Below, one piece after another: positions 17,163 through 24,727 of a stretch of DNA of 59,162 nt (position 1 is its first letter; every line of letters begins with the position of its first letter). The stretch is from assembly GCA_958412345.1 (NCBI GenBank), contig CATYSO010000014.1, positions 1 through 59,162 on the forward strand. Reading direction: 5' to 3'. Both the position numbers and the translations under genes were made by a program. Source of the DNA: an uncultured Collinsella sp. (GTDB taxonomy: Bacteria > Actinomycetota > Coriobacteriia > Coriobacteriales > Coriobacteriaceae). The notes under the pieces were generated by a model. That model ran no database searches. It was given only the letters and a program-made list of their open reading frames with translations, and had not been told where the DNA came from.

Positions 17163-18026
17163 ATGGATAAGACAGGAGATGTGCTCAGCCACATCTGCGC
17201 GGTCATGAGCAGCCTATCCCCCTCGGAGAAGGCAATCGCAACGTATGTGCTCGACCACCCGTCGGACGTCGCAACGATGACCGTCCGCGAACTCGCCGCA
17301 GAAACCGGTACGTCACCGGCGTCTGTTTCGAGGTTCGCAAGGACGCTTGACTACCGAACCTATTCGGACATGCGTCTGGCGCTCGGCATATCCATCAGCA
17401 GGGCCTCCGGCGAGGAAAAGGCCACGGGCGGCAAGGTTACTCTGGACGACGTCGAGGGCTCCATTAAGTACGTCCTGTCTCACAAGGTCAAGGAGCTCTC
17501 CCAAACCGCCTCGCTCATTGACTCCGATGACTTTTCGACAGTCGTCAATCTGCTCCACAACGCCAACCTCGTCCTGATTGCGGGCGTCGGCAACTCGATT
17601 AGCATGGGCGTAAACGCGGCGTTTAAGCTCTCACAGGTTGGAGTCAGGGCATTTTGCCCCAGTACCACCGATGCCATGGTCTCCGCCGCAACCAGCCTCA
17701 AGGAGAATGACATCCTGCTCGTCATTTCGACGTCCGGATACTCGAAGCGCCTCGTCAACATATTCGACTCTGCCGAGGATTCGAACACCCCCATCATCAT
17801 GATCACAGACAACCCAGATACGCCGCTCGCGAAGCGTGCCACGTATATCATCCGAGCCGTCTCGCGAGATCAGGCCATCACCGGAACCGAGGTCGCCTTC
17901 TCGCACAGCTCGATCAACTTCGTCATCGAGCTGTTGTTCCTCTTCCTGACCTCTTGCTGGGATGACCCGGTAGAGTTTAACAGGATCATCTCGAAGAATC
18001 TCTTGGGAGACAGGCAATACAGCTAG
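17163..18026 (+). CDS. RpiR/MurR-family transcriptional regulator with SIS domain
   Basis: This 287-aa regulator has an N-terminal helix-turn-helix of the RpiR type (about 1-77; LSPSEKAIATYVLDHP and TGTSPASVSRFARTL) and a C-terminal sugar isomerase (SIS) effector domain (about 125-260; LIAGVGNSISMGVNAAFKL and VISTSGYSKRLVNIF). AAGGAG at 17152-17157 supports the ATG. It is divergent from the PTS operon and followed by a HAD phosphatase. It probably senses a phosphosugar and binds the GGTGAAA/TTTCACC palindrome upstream. Confidence 0.92.
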   Translation: MDKTGDVLSHICAVMSSLSPSEKAIATYVLDHPSDVATMTVRELAAETGTSPASVSRFARTLDYRTYSDMRLALGISISRASGEEKATGGKVTLDDVEGSIKYVLSHKVKELSQTASLIDSDDFSTVVNLLHNANLVLIAGVGNSISMGVNAAFKLSQVGVRAFCPSTTDAMVSAATSLKENDILLVISTSGYSKRLVNIFDSAEDSNTPIIMITDNPDTPLAKRATYIIRAVSRDQAITGTEVAFSHSSINFVIELLFLFLTSCWDDPVEFNRIISKNLLGDRQYS

Positions 18027-18067
18027 GACGACGCACACCGACGCCCAGACCGAAACGGGAGGACCCC

Positions 18068-18895
18068 TTGATAAAGCTCATCCTCGCAGACATGGACGGG
18101 ACCCTGCTGCCGTTTGGCTCAAGGGTCGTATCGGAGCGCACGCACAGCGCGATTCTTTCGGCGCTTGATGCGGGCATCGCGTTCGGCCCCGCAAGCGGCC
18201 GCGACTACGCCGACCTGGCCGATGCCTTTGACGGCGACACGCGCTGTTTCTCGACCGGCATCATGGCCAACGGAAAGAAGGTCTTCTCCAGCGGCGAACT
18301 CGTGTTCAAAAAGACGCTCTCGACGGAGGCCCTCGTCAAGCTCGATAGCGCCGTACGCCCCTACGCGGGGACGTCACTCTGGCTAGTCGCCGATGTCGAT
18401 GAGACAGGCAAACGCTGCGAGCAGTTCCTCTGCGCCGTCGAGCCTGGCGACGAATTCGCCTTGGAAATCGTTAAGGACTCCGGAAGAGACATGGCGCTCG
18501 GAGACGTGCCCACGAACCGTGACGTCATCACCGCCGGCATCTTCGTCAACGTCAGCTCCGCCCCGACGGAAGTCGTTCGGAGTCGATGCAAGGAGGCCTG
18601 CCCAGAACTTGATTTCCCCTCGCCCGTCCCATTCTTCCTCGATGTTGTTCCGGCTGGCTGGAGCAAGGTAAACGGACTCGACGCGCTTCTCGGCAGCCTT
18701 GGGGTCACGCTGGACGAGGTCGCTTTTATCGGAGACTCGGAAAACGACGTGACGCTCCTCGAAAAGGTGCCGAACTCCTACGCAGTCGCGGGCGCGATGC
18801 CAGAGGCGAAGGCCGCGGCCCATCACCTGATCGGGGACGCAGCCGAGGACTCCGTCGCGAAGCTCATCGAACAGATTGTCCAGCAGCGAGGCTAG
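18068..18895 (+). CDS. Cof-type HAD-IIB phosphatase
   Basis: This 275-aa member of the HAD-IIB sugar-phosphatase family shows motif I in ILADMDGTLLPFG (residues 5-17), motif II/III region ASGRDYADLADAF and a C-terminal VAFIGDSENDVTLLEKV, all complete. The start codon is TTG at 18068, preceded by GGGAGGA at the right distance; no in-frame ATG fits the family start. It follows rpiR by 41 bp and likely shares its transcript. It may remove phosphate from accumulating sugar phosphates. It is not the missing part of the broken HAD gene at 9460, which keeps its own, different C-terminus. Confidence 0.88.
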   Translation: MIKLILADMDGTLLPFGSRVVSERTHSAILSALDAGIAFGPASGRDYADLADAFDGDTRCFSTGIMANGKKVFSSGELVFKKTLSTEALVKLDSAVRPYAGTSLWLVADVDETGKRCEQFLCAVEPGDEFALEIVKDSGRDMALGDVPTNRDVITAGIFVNVSSAPTEVVRSRCKEACPELDFPSPVPFFLDVVPAGWSKVNGLDALLGSLGVTLDEVAFIGDSENDVTLLEKVPNSYAVAGAMPEAKAAAHHLIGDAAEDSVAKLIEQIVQQRG

Positions 18896-18947
18896 GGTTC
18901 CGCCAGCGTGGCATGCGCCGCGTGCCTCGTCATCCGTTCGTGGCGCG

Positions 18948-19097
18948 CTACCTCGTGACGATCCAGAGCGTGGCCATCGTCGCGACGCCGATGCCCACGA
19001 TGAGCACGGCCCACAGGACGCGGACCACGAGGTTCATGTCGCCCGCCACCACCATGTCGTTCGCGTGCCAGAACCAGCTCTCGTTTGCCTTGCGCAT
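18948..19097 (-). CDS. Small single-pass membrane protein (49 aa), unrecognised
   Basis: Reading on the minus strand from 19097, a 49-codon frame starts MRKANESWFWHANDM, continues with a membrane helix (VLWAVLIVGIGVATMATLWIV) at residues 28-47 and ends TR, then TAG. GGGAGGG stands 4 nt before the ATG. The Trp-rich amphipathic N-terminus and the single helix look like a genuine small membrane protein. I do not recognise its family. It lies at the right end of the sugar island. Confidence 0.5.
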   Translation of the reverse strand: MRKANESWFWHANDMVVAGDMNLVVRVLWAVLIVGIGVATMATLWIVTR

Positions 19098-19168
19098 GAT
19101 GCCCTCCCTTAGCCTCGATTACGCCATCTATGGCCGAGCAATCGCAGGTCGCGTGCCATGGATTTGCC

Positions 19169-19273
19169 CTACGCCCAGCTTTCAGTTCTATAAGGCGGCG
19201 GGAGCCTGTGCGAGGCCCCGAGTCCTGAGGCTGTTGCAATGAAAATGGGAATCAAGGAGCACGCATCAATCAT
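19169..19273 (-). CDS. Short ORF with strong ribosome site, possibly a truncated gene start
   Basis: On the minus strand AAAGGA precedes an ATG at 19273 by 6 nt. The frame (MIDACSLIPIFIATASG at its start) runs only 34 codons to a TAG. It faces away from rlmKL, whose promoter lies beside it. A good start signal followed by a short, unrelated-looking peptide suggests the front of a gene cut off at the right edge of the island. It does not look like the HAD N-terminus missing from 9460-9711. Confidence 0.25.
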   Translation of the reverse strand: MIDACSLIPIFIATASGLGASHRLPPPYRTESWA

Positions 19274-19294
19274 ATGGGTTCCTTTCGGGGGCGA

Positions 19295-19321
19295 TGGCAA
19301 ACGAAGCATCCATCATATAAT
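19295..19321 (+). promoter_or_regulatory. Promoter candidate for rlmKL
   Basis: A perfect TATAAT (19316-19321) lies 27 bp before the rlmKL ATG. A weak -35-like TGGCAA (19295-19300) stands 15 bp upstream of it. Confidence 0.5.
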
Positions 19322-19348
19322 GGAGCGACGCAACCAGAGAGGTCACCC

Positions 19349-21919
19349 ATGGAATTTTACGCAAGCTGCCCCGAGGGCTTTGAGTCCGCACTCGCCGATG
19401 AGCTTAAACGCCTCGGGCTTTCGCATGTCCGCCGCCTGAAGGGCCGCGCTACGTTTGAGGGCGAGCTCGAAGAAGGCTACCGTGCCTGCCTGTGGTCGCG
19501 CCTGGCCAGCCGCGTGTTTGTGGTGCTTGGGCGCTTTGAGGCGCAGGATGCCGACGAGCTGTACGACAGCGTTTACGACATCGCCTGGGAGACCATCATC
19601 CGCCCCGGCGCCACCATCGCCATCACCGCCCGCGGCGTGACCGAGCAGCTGCGCAACACGCGCTTCTCGGCCCTGCGCGCCAAGGACGCGCTGTGCGACC
19701 GTCTGGCCGAGACCACGGGCCGTCGCGCCGATGTCGACGCCGCCGATCCCGACGTCCACCTGCTGCTTTCACTGCGTCAGCGCCGCGCGAGCATCAGCCT
19801 GGACCTTTCGGGCGACCCGCTGTTCAAGCGCCTGCCGCCCGCCGCGACCCGCGCCGGCGAGGGCACACACGTGCTGCGCCCCGACTACGCCGCCCTGGTG
19901 CTGGCGCAGGTCGGCTGGACTGCACTGTGCGAGCGCGAGCTGACGGCCGACGATTACGAGAACGAAGCCCTGCCCACGCTGGTCGACGCTTCGTGCGCCG
20001 GCGGCGGCCTGCTGTTGGAGGCCGTGAACATTCTGACCGACCGCGCCCCGAGCGCCGCACGCGAGCGCTGGGGCTTTGAGGGCTGGCAGCTGCACGACGC
20101 CGCCCTATGGGAGCAGCTGCTTGCCGAGGCACGCGAACGCGAGGCGGCAGCGCGCGAGCGCCAGGCACGCATTGTGGCCGTAGACATCGACCCCGCCGCC
20201 CGCAAGACTGCCGAGCGCATGGTCAAGTGCGCCGGCTACAAGCGTTTTGTCGATTTTTGTGCCGCCAAGCCCGCCGCCGTGCTGGACCATGTGGGCGCCG
20301 TCGCCGGTGCCGCCGTGGTCGCGGACACCACCGAGACGCCGCTTTCGCTCATGCACGACGCCATGACGCTGGTCGGCGAGCTGCGCCGCGCGCCCGAGCT
20401 CGCTTCGGCACCGGTCGCCGCGCTCACCCGCGATGGCCTTATGGCCCGCGCGCTCCACGCCGAGCCCGCGCGCTCCATCGCCGTCATGCCCAACAACGAA
20501 GAGGCGACCGTCGAAGTCTGGCCTTCGCTCGACCACGCCGCCGCAGCGTTTGAGGCTGCGAACAGCGCAAACGCCGAGGGCGAGACCGCGGACGCCGACG
20601 ACGTCATCAGCGACGAAGCCGCCGACGCCCTCATGCCCGAGCCTGCCGCCACGCTCGACCTGGGCGATGGCAAGCCGCTGCCCGTGCTCATCCCCGAGTC
20701 CGAGCAGTTCGCCAACCGCCTGCGCAAGAACGCACGCCTGCGTCGCAAGTGGGCAAAGCGCGAGGACGTGAGCTGCTACCGCGTCTACGATGCCGACCTG
20801 CCCGATTACTCTGCCGCCATCGATCTGTACGAGGGTTGCCCGCAGACGCCGGGCCGCTGGCTCGTCATTGCCGAATACGCCGCGCCCAAGACCATCGACC
20901 CCGCACTGGCCCAGGCCCGTATGCTCGATATTCTGGCCATCGCGCCGCGTATCCTAGATGTCCCGGCCGAGCACGTGCACGCCAAGGCCCGCATGCGCTC
21001 GCGCGGCGGCTCGCAGTACGGCAAGCAGGGCACCGGCAAGGGCGGATCGGGCGAACGCGCCAACATCGCGCGCCGTCGACTGCCGCTCATCGAAGAGGGC
21101 GGCCTCACCTTTGCCGTCAACTTTGACGACTACCTGGACGTCGGCATCTTCTTGGACCACCGCGTCACCCGCAACCTGGTGCGCGAGCACGCCAAGCAGG
21201 CGCGCCGCTTCCTCAACCTGTTTGCCTACACCGGCACTGCCACCTGCTATGCGGCAGACGGCGGCGTCGAGGAGACCGTGACGGTCGACCTCTCCAACAC
21301 CTACCTGGGCTGGGCCGAGCGCAACATGCGCCAAAACGGCTTTGTGGGGCCTCAGCATCATTTTGTGCGCGACGACGTGCTCGCCTGGATTCGTGACCAG
21401 CGCCAGACGCGCAACCGCTGGGACCTGATCTTTGTCGACCCGCCCACGTTCTCGAATTCGTCCAAGATGGGCCGCCGCACCTGGGATGTCCAGCGCGACC
21501 ATGTTGAGCTTTTGGCCGGCGTATCGCGCCTGCTCGCGCAGGGCGGCCATGCCATCTTTAGCTGCAACCTGCGCGGCTTCCGCCCCGAAACGCGCAAGCT
21601 CGCCCGCGCGGGCGTGGTGCTGGAGGACATTACGGCGCAGACCATCCCCGAGGACTTCGCGCGCAACCAGAAGGTGCACCACTGCTACATCGTGCGCCGC
21701 CTGCCCATCGAGGACGCCATGGCCGAGGTCGGCTTTAGCGCCGAGGAAATTGCTGAGCGCGTCGAGGAACTGCGCAACCCCGAGGCCCGCAAGCCCCGTG
21801 CGGCAGTACCCGCGCACGCGCAGGCCGGCAACGGCAAGTCCAACTTTGCCGGCATGCCCTCCCCCGCCGGCAAGCCCAAAAAGAAGAAGTTCTACGCCAG
21901 CAAGCCCAAGGGCAAATAA
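19349..21919 (+). CDS. rlmL: Bifunctional 23S rRNA methyltransferase RlmK/RlmL
   Basis: This 856-aa fusion enzyme methylates 23S rRNA guanines: the RlmL half makes m2G2445 and the RlmK half m7G2069 (E. coli numbering). The N-terminal half has a THUMP-type region and a methyltransferase domain (LPTLVDASCAGGGLLLEAVNI). A low-complexity Ala/Glu linker follows around residues 390-440. The C-terminal half has FLNLFAYTGTATCYAADGG and the catalytic-type LIFVDPPTFSNSSKM. The tail is Lys-rich. It is longer than E. coli RlmKL (about 700 aa), the extra residues being in the linker and tail. GAGAGG lies before the ATG. The AdoMet motif in the first half reads DASCAGGG rather than DPMCGSGT and may have reduced activity. 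Confidence 0.9.
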   Translation: MEFYASCPEGFESALADELKRLGLSHVRRLKGRATFEGELEEGYRACLWSRLASRVFVVLGRFEAQDADELYDSVYDIAWETIIRPGATIAITARGVTEQLRNTRFSALRAKDALCDRLAETTGRRADVDAADPDVHLLLSLRQRRASISLDLSGDPLFKRLPPAATRAGEGTHVLRPDYAALVLAQVGWTALCERELTADDYENEALPTLVDASCAGGGLLLEAVNILTDRAPSAARERWGFEGWQLHDAALWEQLLAEAREREAAARERQARIVAVDIDPAARKTAERMVKCAGYKRFVDFCAAKPAAVLDHVGAVAGAAVVADTTETPLSLMHDAMTLVGELRRAPELASAPVAALTRDGLMARALHAEPARSIAVMPNNEEATVEVWPSLDHAAAAFEAANSANAEGETADADDVISDEAADALMPEPAATLDLGDGKPLPVLIPESEQFANRLRKNARLRRKWAKREDVSCYRVYDADLPDYSAAIDLYEGCPQTPGRWLVIAEYAAPKTIDPALAQARMLDILAIAPRILDVPAEHVHAKARMRSRGGSQYGKQGTGKGGSGERANIARRRLPLIEEGGLTFAVNFDDYLDVGIFLDHRVTRNLVREHAKQARRFLNLFAYTGTATCYAADGGVEETVTVDLSNTYLGWAERNMRQNGFVGPQHHFVRDDVLAWIRDQRQTRNRWDLIFVDPPTFSNSSKMGRRTWDVQRDHVELLAGVSRLLAQGGHAIFSCNLRGFRPETRKLARAGVVLEDITAQTIPEDFARNQKVHHCYIVRRLPIEDAMAEVGFSAEEIAERVEELRNPEARKPRAAVPAHAQAGNGKSNFAGMPSPAGKPKKKKFYASKPKGK

Positions 21920-21922
21920 CAA

Positions 21923-21989
21923 AGTTGCGGTGGAATACGGACTGTTTTGCCTGGAATTAGGCAAATTTAGACCGTATTCCACCGCAACT
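21923..21989. terminator. Long hairpin with AGTTGCGGTGGAATA arms between convergent genes
   Basis: AGTTGCGGTGGAATACGG (21923-21940) pairs perfectly with 21972-21989, and an inner TTTGCCT/AGGCAAA stem (21946-21965) continues the structure. It sits between the convergent rlmKL and response-regulator genes and can end both. The same arm sequence occurs in the hairpin at 55687-55754. Confidence 0.7.
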
Positions 21990-22013
21990 CATATTGGGAT
22001 GGTGGTTGACGAT

Positions 22014-22727
22014 CTAGCCTTGGGTGACCAGGCGATAGCCGATACCCACATGCGTCTGGATATAGCGCGGATGCGCGGGGTCGGACTCGATCTTCTTACG
22101 CAACGTGCCCATAAAGACGCGCAGGCTCGCCAGGTCGCTCTTGGTCGCCGTGCCCCAAATCTCGTGCAGGATAAACTGGTGCGTCAGTACCTTGTCGGCG
22201 TTGTGCGCCAGCAGGCACAGGAGCTTGTACTCGATCGGCGTCAGATGCAGCTCCTCGCCATCCATCGTGGCGATGCCGGCATCAAAGTCGATATGCAGCT
22301 CACCGGTATCGAATGTGCCCTCGGACGCACCCATGCCAACCTGCGCATACGAGAGACGCCTGAGCGTGGTGCGAATGCGCGCGAGCAGCTCCTCGACCGA
22401 AAACGGCTTGGTCAGGTAGTCGTCGGCACCGGCATCGAGTGCGCGAATCTTGTCCGCATCCTCACTGCGCGCCGAGACCACAATGATCGGCATGCCCGAC
22501 CATGCGCGCACCGACTCCACCACCTTGACGCCATCCATATCGGGCAGGCCCAGATCGAGCAGCACAATGCTCGGTGCCTGCGACGAGGCAGCAGCGATAG
22601 CGGCATGGGCGGTCTCCACAGCCATATGACGTAGGCCATGCGCCTCGAGCGCGGCAACGATGAGGTTGCGAACGGCGGGATCGTCCTCGACAACCAAGAT
22701 GAGCGGTTTTACGGCAGAGTTCGGCAC
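22014..22727 (-). CDS. OmpR/KdpE-like response regulator
   Basis: This 237-aa regulator has a receiver domain (about 6-120), with acidic pocket VVEDDPAV, phospho-acceptor Asp in IVLLDLGLPDMDG, conserved Lys in YLTKPFSVEELLARI, and a winged-helix OmpR-type DNA-binding domain (about 140-235; HLTPIEYKLLCLLAHN, YIQTHVGIGYRL). The start is taken as GTG at 22727 because AAGGAG stands 7 nt upstream and it lies 5 bp after the kinase stop. The upstream in-frame sequence is inside the kinase gene. It resembles KdpE and acts with the kinase encoded upstream, probably on potassium-related genes. Confidence 0.88.
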   Translation of the reverse strand: MPNSAVKPLILVVEDDPAVRNLIVAALEAHGLRHMAVETAHAAIAAASSQAPSIVLLDLGLPDMDGVKVVESVRAWSGMPIIVVSARSEDADKIRALDAGADDYLTKPFSVEELLARIRTTLRRLSYAQVGMGASEGTFDTGELHIDFDAGIATMDGEELHLTPIEYKLLCLLAHNADKVLTHQFILHEIWGTATKSDLASLRVFMGTLRKKIESDPAHPRYIQTHVGIGYRLVTQG

Positions 22728-22731
22728 GGCG

Positions 22732-24357
22732 CTACTCCTTATCAAACGAAACGTCGGCGACGGGAAGCTCGATCGTAAAGACCGAGCCGTGCGAGTCCGC
22801 CGCGGCAACCTCTATGCTACCGCCATGTGCCAGCGCAATGGAGCGGCAGAGCGAAAGCCCCAGACCCACGCTGCGGTGGCTGTCGGCCAGGCCATGGTTG
22901 GCGGTGTAGAACGACTCAAAGATGCGCTCACGGTCCTCGGGCGCAATGCCAGGCCCGTCATCGGCCACCGAGCACGCCACGTGCCCATCGTCGACGCCAA
23001 TCGAAATCACGATATGCGAGCCTGCGGGCGTATAGGTGATGGCATTGTTCACCAGGTTCACCACGAGCTGTACCATCAGACGCGCGTCGACGTTAACGAG
23101 CGCCGGTTCATCGCACGCCACCACCTTAAGGTCGTGCTCGCGCACGGCCGGACTTACGTGACGCAGCGCCTCCTCGACGATATCGTCCATGAGCTCGAGC
23201 GTAGTCGACAGATGCATGCCGCCGCCCTCGAGCTTGGTGATGGCAAGCAGGTTCTCGACGGTGGCGTTGAGCCACAGCGCATCCGAGCGAATGGATAGAA
23301 GCAGGCCGCGGCGCGTCTGGGCATCGAGCACCGCGGTGCCGGTCGAGCCCTGATCGAGCAGCACGTCGGCATTGCCCGAAATACTGGTGAGCGGCGTACG
23401 CAGATCGTGTGAGATGGAGCGTAGCAGGTTGGCGCGCAGCTGCTCGTTTTTGGCGAGCACCGCCGCCTCCTCGCGGGCCTCCATGGCGCGGGCGCGATCG
23501 AGTGCCAGCTCGCCTTCGCTCACGATGGCATCGGCAAGTGCCCGCTCCTCATGCGTCAGCACGTTGGGCTCGGCAACGATAGCCAGCACGCCCACCACCG
23601 AGGCAGGGTCGCCCGAGCGCACGAAGCCGTCGCCCGCGCGAACCGTCAGGTAGATGCCATAAAACGCCGAGCCGCCATAGGTGGCATCGAGCGGCGTTCC
23701 CACATAGGCGGACGCCGAGAGCCGCGGCGGCATCTGCGGCGCCAGCTCGTGCACCGGCGCGGCATCGCCCACGGCCGTGTATGTCGCACGCGGCAGCAGG
23801 TCATCGCCCTCGGCGTCGGCGCCGTACCACACGACCGGACGGCCCGAAAGACGCGCCAGCTGCGTGGCCATAGCGTGAAGGATCTGCTGTTCGTCGGCGC
23901 AGCGCTGCAACATGCGGTTGGTCTCGAGCACCATATGCGTGCGGCGGTCGCTGGCGGCAGCCTGTGCCAAGGCGCGGCGCAGGGCCAACGCAATCGAGCT
24001 CGACACAAGCGAGACCACGAACATGATGAAGAACATGCCGGGATAGACGCGGTCGATAAGCGACAGCGAGTAGCGCGGGTCGACAAACAAGAAGTTGTAG
24101 AGCGCCACGGCGGCAGCCGAGCTCAGCAAGCAATACAGGCGACTCCAGGTAAAGAATGCGCACAGCTGAACGGCGAACACATAGACGATCATGATGCTCG
24201 GCGCGAGACCCGGATGGTCGAGCAGCGCGCCCACAATCGTCGCCGCGACCAGCAGCCCCACCGATACGCAGGCGTCATACAGAGGAGTGCGGCGCGTCAG
24301 CGTTGTACGCCGCCACCAAAAGCTATCGGCAATATCGCCGTCCGTACGGACGTCCAT
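22732..24357 (-). CDS. KdpD-like sensor histidine kinase lacking the N-terminal KdpD/Usp region
   Basis: This 541-aa membrane kinase has a cluster of transmembrane helices of DUF4118 type (about 25-130; VSVGLLVAATIVGAL, VYVFAVQLCAFFTW, ALYNFLFVDPRYSLS), a GAF-like region (about 140-270), HisKA with the H-box LRSISHDLRTPLTSISGNA near residue 310-330 and a HATPase domain with LVNNAITYTPAG, DDGPGIAPEDRERIFESF and GLGLSLCRSIA. Full KdpD is about 890 aa. The cytoplasmic KdpD and Usp domains in front are absent here, and no kdpFABC is present nearby. The kup gene upstream in the same direction suggests a potassium or turgor sensor role. Confidence 0.88.
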   Translation of the reverse strand: MDVRTDGDIADSFWWRRTTLTRRTPLYDACVSVGLLVAATIVGALLDHPGLAPSIMIVYVFAVQLCAFFTWSRLYCLLSSAAAVALYNFLFVDPRYSLSLIDRVYPGMFFIMFVVSLVSSSIALALRRALAQAAASDRRTHMVLETNRMLQRCADEQQILHAMATQLARLSGRPVVWYGADAEGDDLLPRATYTAVGDAAPVHELAPQMPPRLSASAYVGTPLDATYGGSAFYGIYLTVRAGDGFVRSGDPASVVGVLAIVAEPNVLTHEERALADAIVSEGELALDRARAMEAREEAAVLAKNEQLRANLLRSISHDLRTPLTSISGNADVLLDQGSTGTAVLDAQTRRGLLLSIRSDALWLNATVENLLAITKLEGGGMHLSTTLELMDDIVEEALRHVSPAVREHDLKVVACDEPALVNVDARLMVQLVVNLVNNAITYTPAGSHIVISIGVDDGHVACSVADDGPGIAPEDRERIFESFYTANHGLADSHRSVGLGLSLCRSIALAHGGSIEVAAADSHGSVFTIELPVADVSFDKE

Positions 24358-24384
24358 CAGCGCCCCGCCCCTCTCTCAAAAACA

Positions 24385-24425
24385 AAAACCACCACAAAGG
24401 GGACAGGCACCTTTGTGGTGGTTTT
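24385..24425. terminator. Strong hairpin (CACAAAGG type) between small ORF and kinase
   Basis: AAAACCACCACAAAGG (24385-24400) pairs perfectly with CCTTTGTGGTGGTTTT (24410-24425), with a GGACAGGCA loop. U-runs exist on both strands. It separates the kup/small-protein transcript from the kinase. The GGGGACAGGCACCT wording resembles a repeat I remember from many unrelated genomes (REP-like). Confidence 0.7.
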
Positions 24426-24471
24426 CCCTCGTGGTGGTTCCAAGTGTAAAGCCTTCTACGACCGGCAGCCG

Positions 24472-24666
24472 CTAGACAAACAGCACGTGCGCGAGCAGGG
24501 CACACACGCACACCGCTCCAAATACCAGTGCCACGATCGAAATCACGCGATCGGCCATGTCCATGTTGGCACGATTCGTAAAGAACCGATCTTCGGCGGC
24601 GTCGACGCGCGCCTCGCGCACCAGCTCGGCAACCACCTCGCGGCCATCAAGCATCCTTGCATCCAT
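24472..24666 (-). CDS. Small C-terminally anchored membrane protein downstream of kup
   Basis: The frame from 24666 encodes 64 aa: a charged N-terminal half (GREVVAELVREARVDAAED) and one C-terminal membrane helix (VISIVALVFGAVCVCALLA). GGGGAGG stands just before the ATG at 24666, so this start is preferred over the in-frame ATG at 24696. It begins 61 bp after kup and precedes a terminator, so it is the last gene of the kup transcript. The family is not recognised. A role as an accessory peptide for the transporter is only a guess. Confidence 0.6.
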   Translation of the reverse strand: MDARMLDGREVVAELVREARVDAAEDRFFTNRANMDMADRVISIVALVFGAVCVCALLAHVLFV

Positions 24667-24727
24667 GTTTGCCTCCCCGGCCCCAATCTTGTCCATCGAA
24701 AACCAACTCCATGCAACCCGTCGGCGC

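Noticed and set aside
19169..19273. The 5' end of the HAD gene missing from 9460-9711
   Set aside because: The 34 codons lack the DxDGT motif expected within the first 15 residues of a HAD protein, so the two remnants cannot be joined on present evidence.
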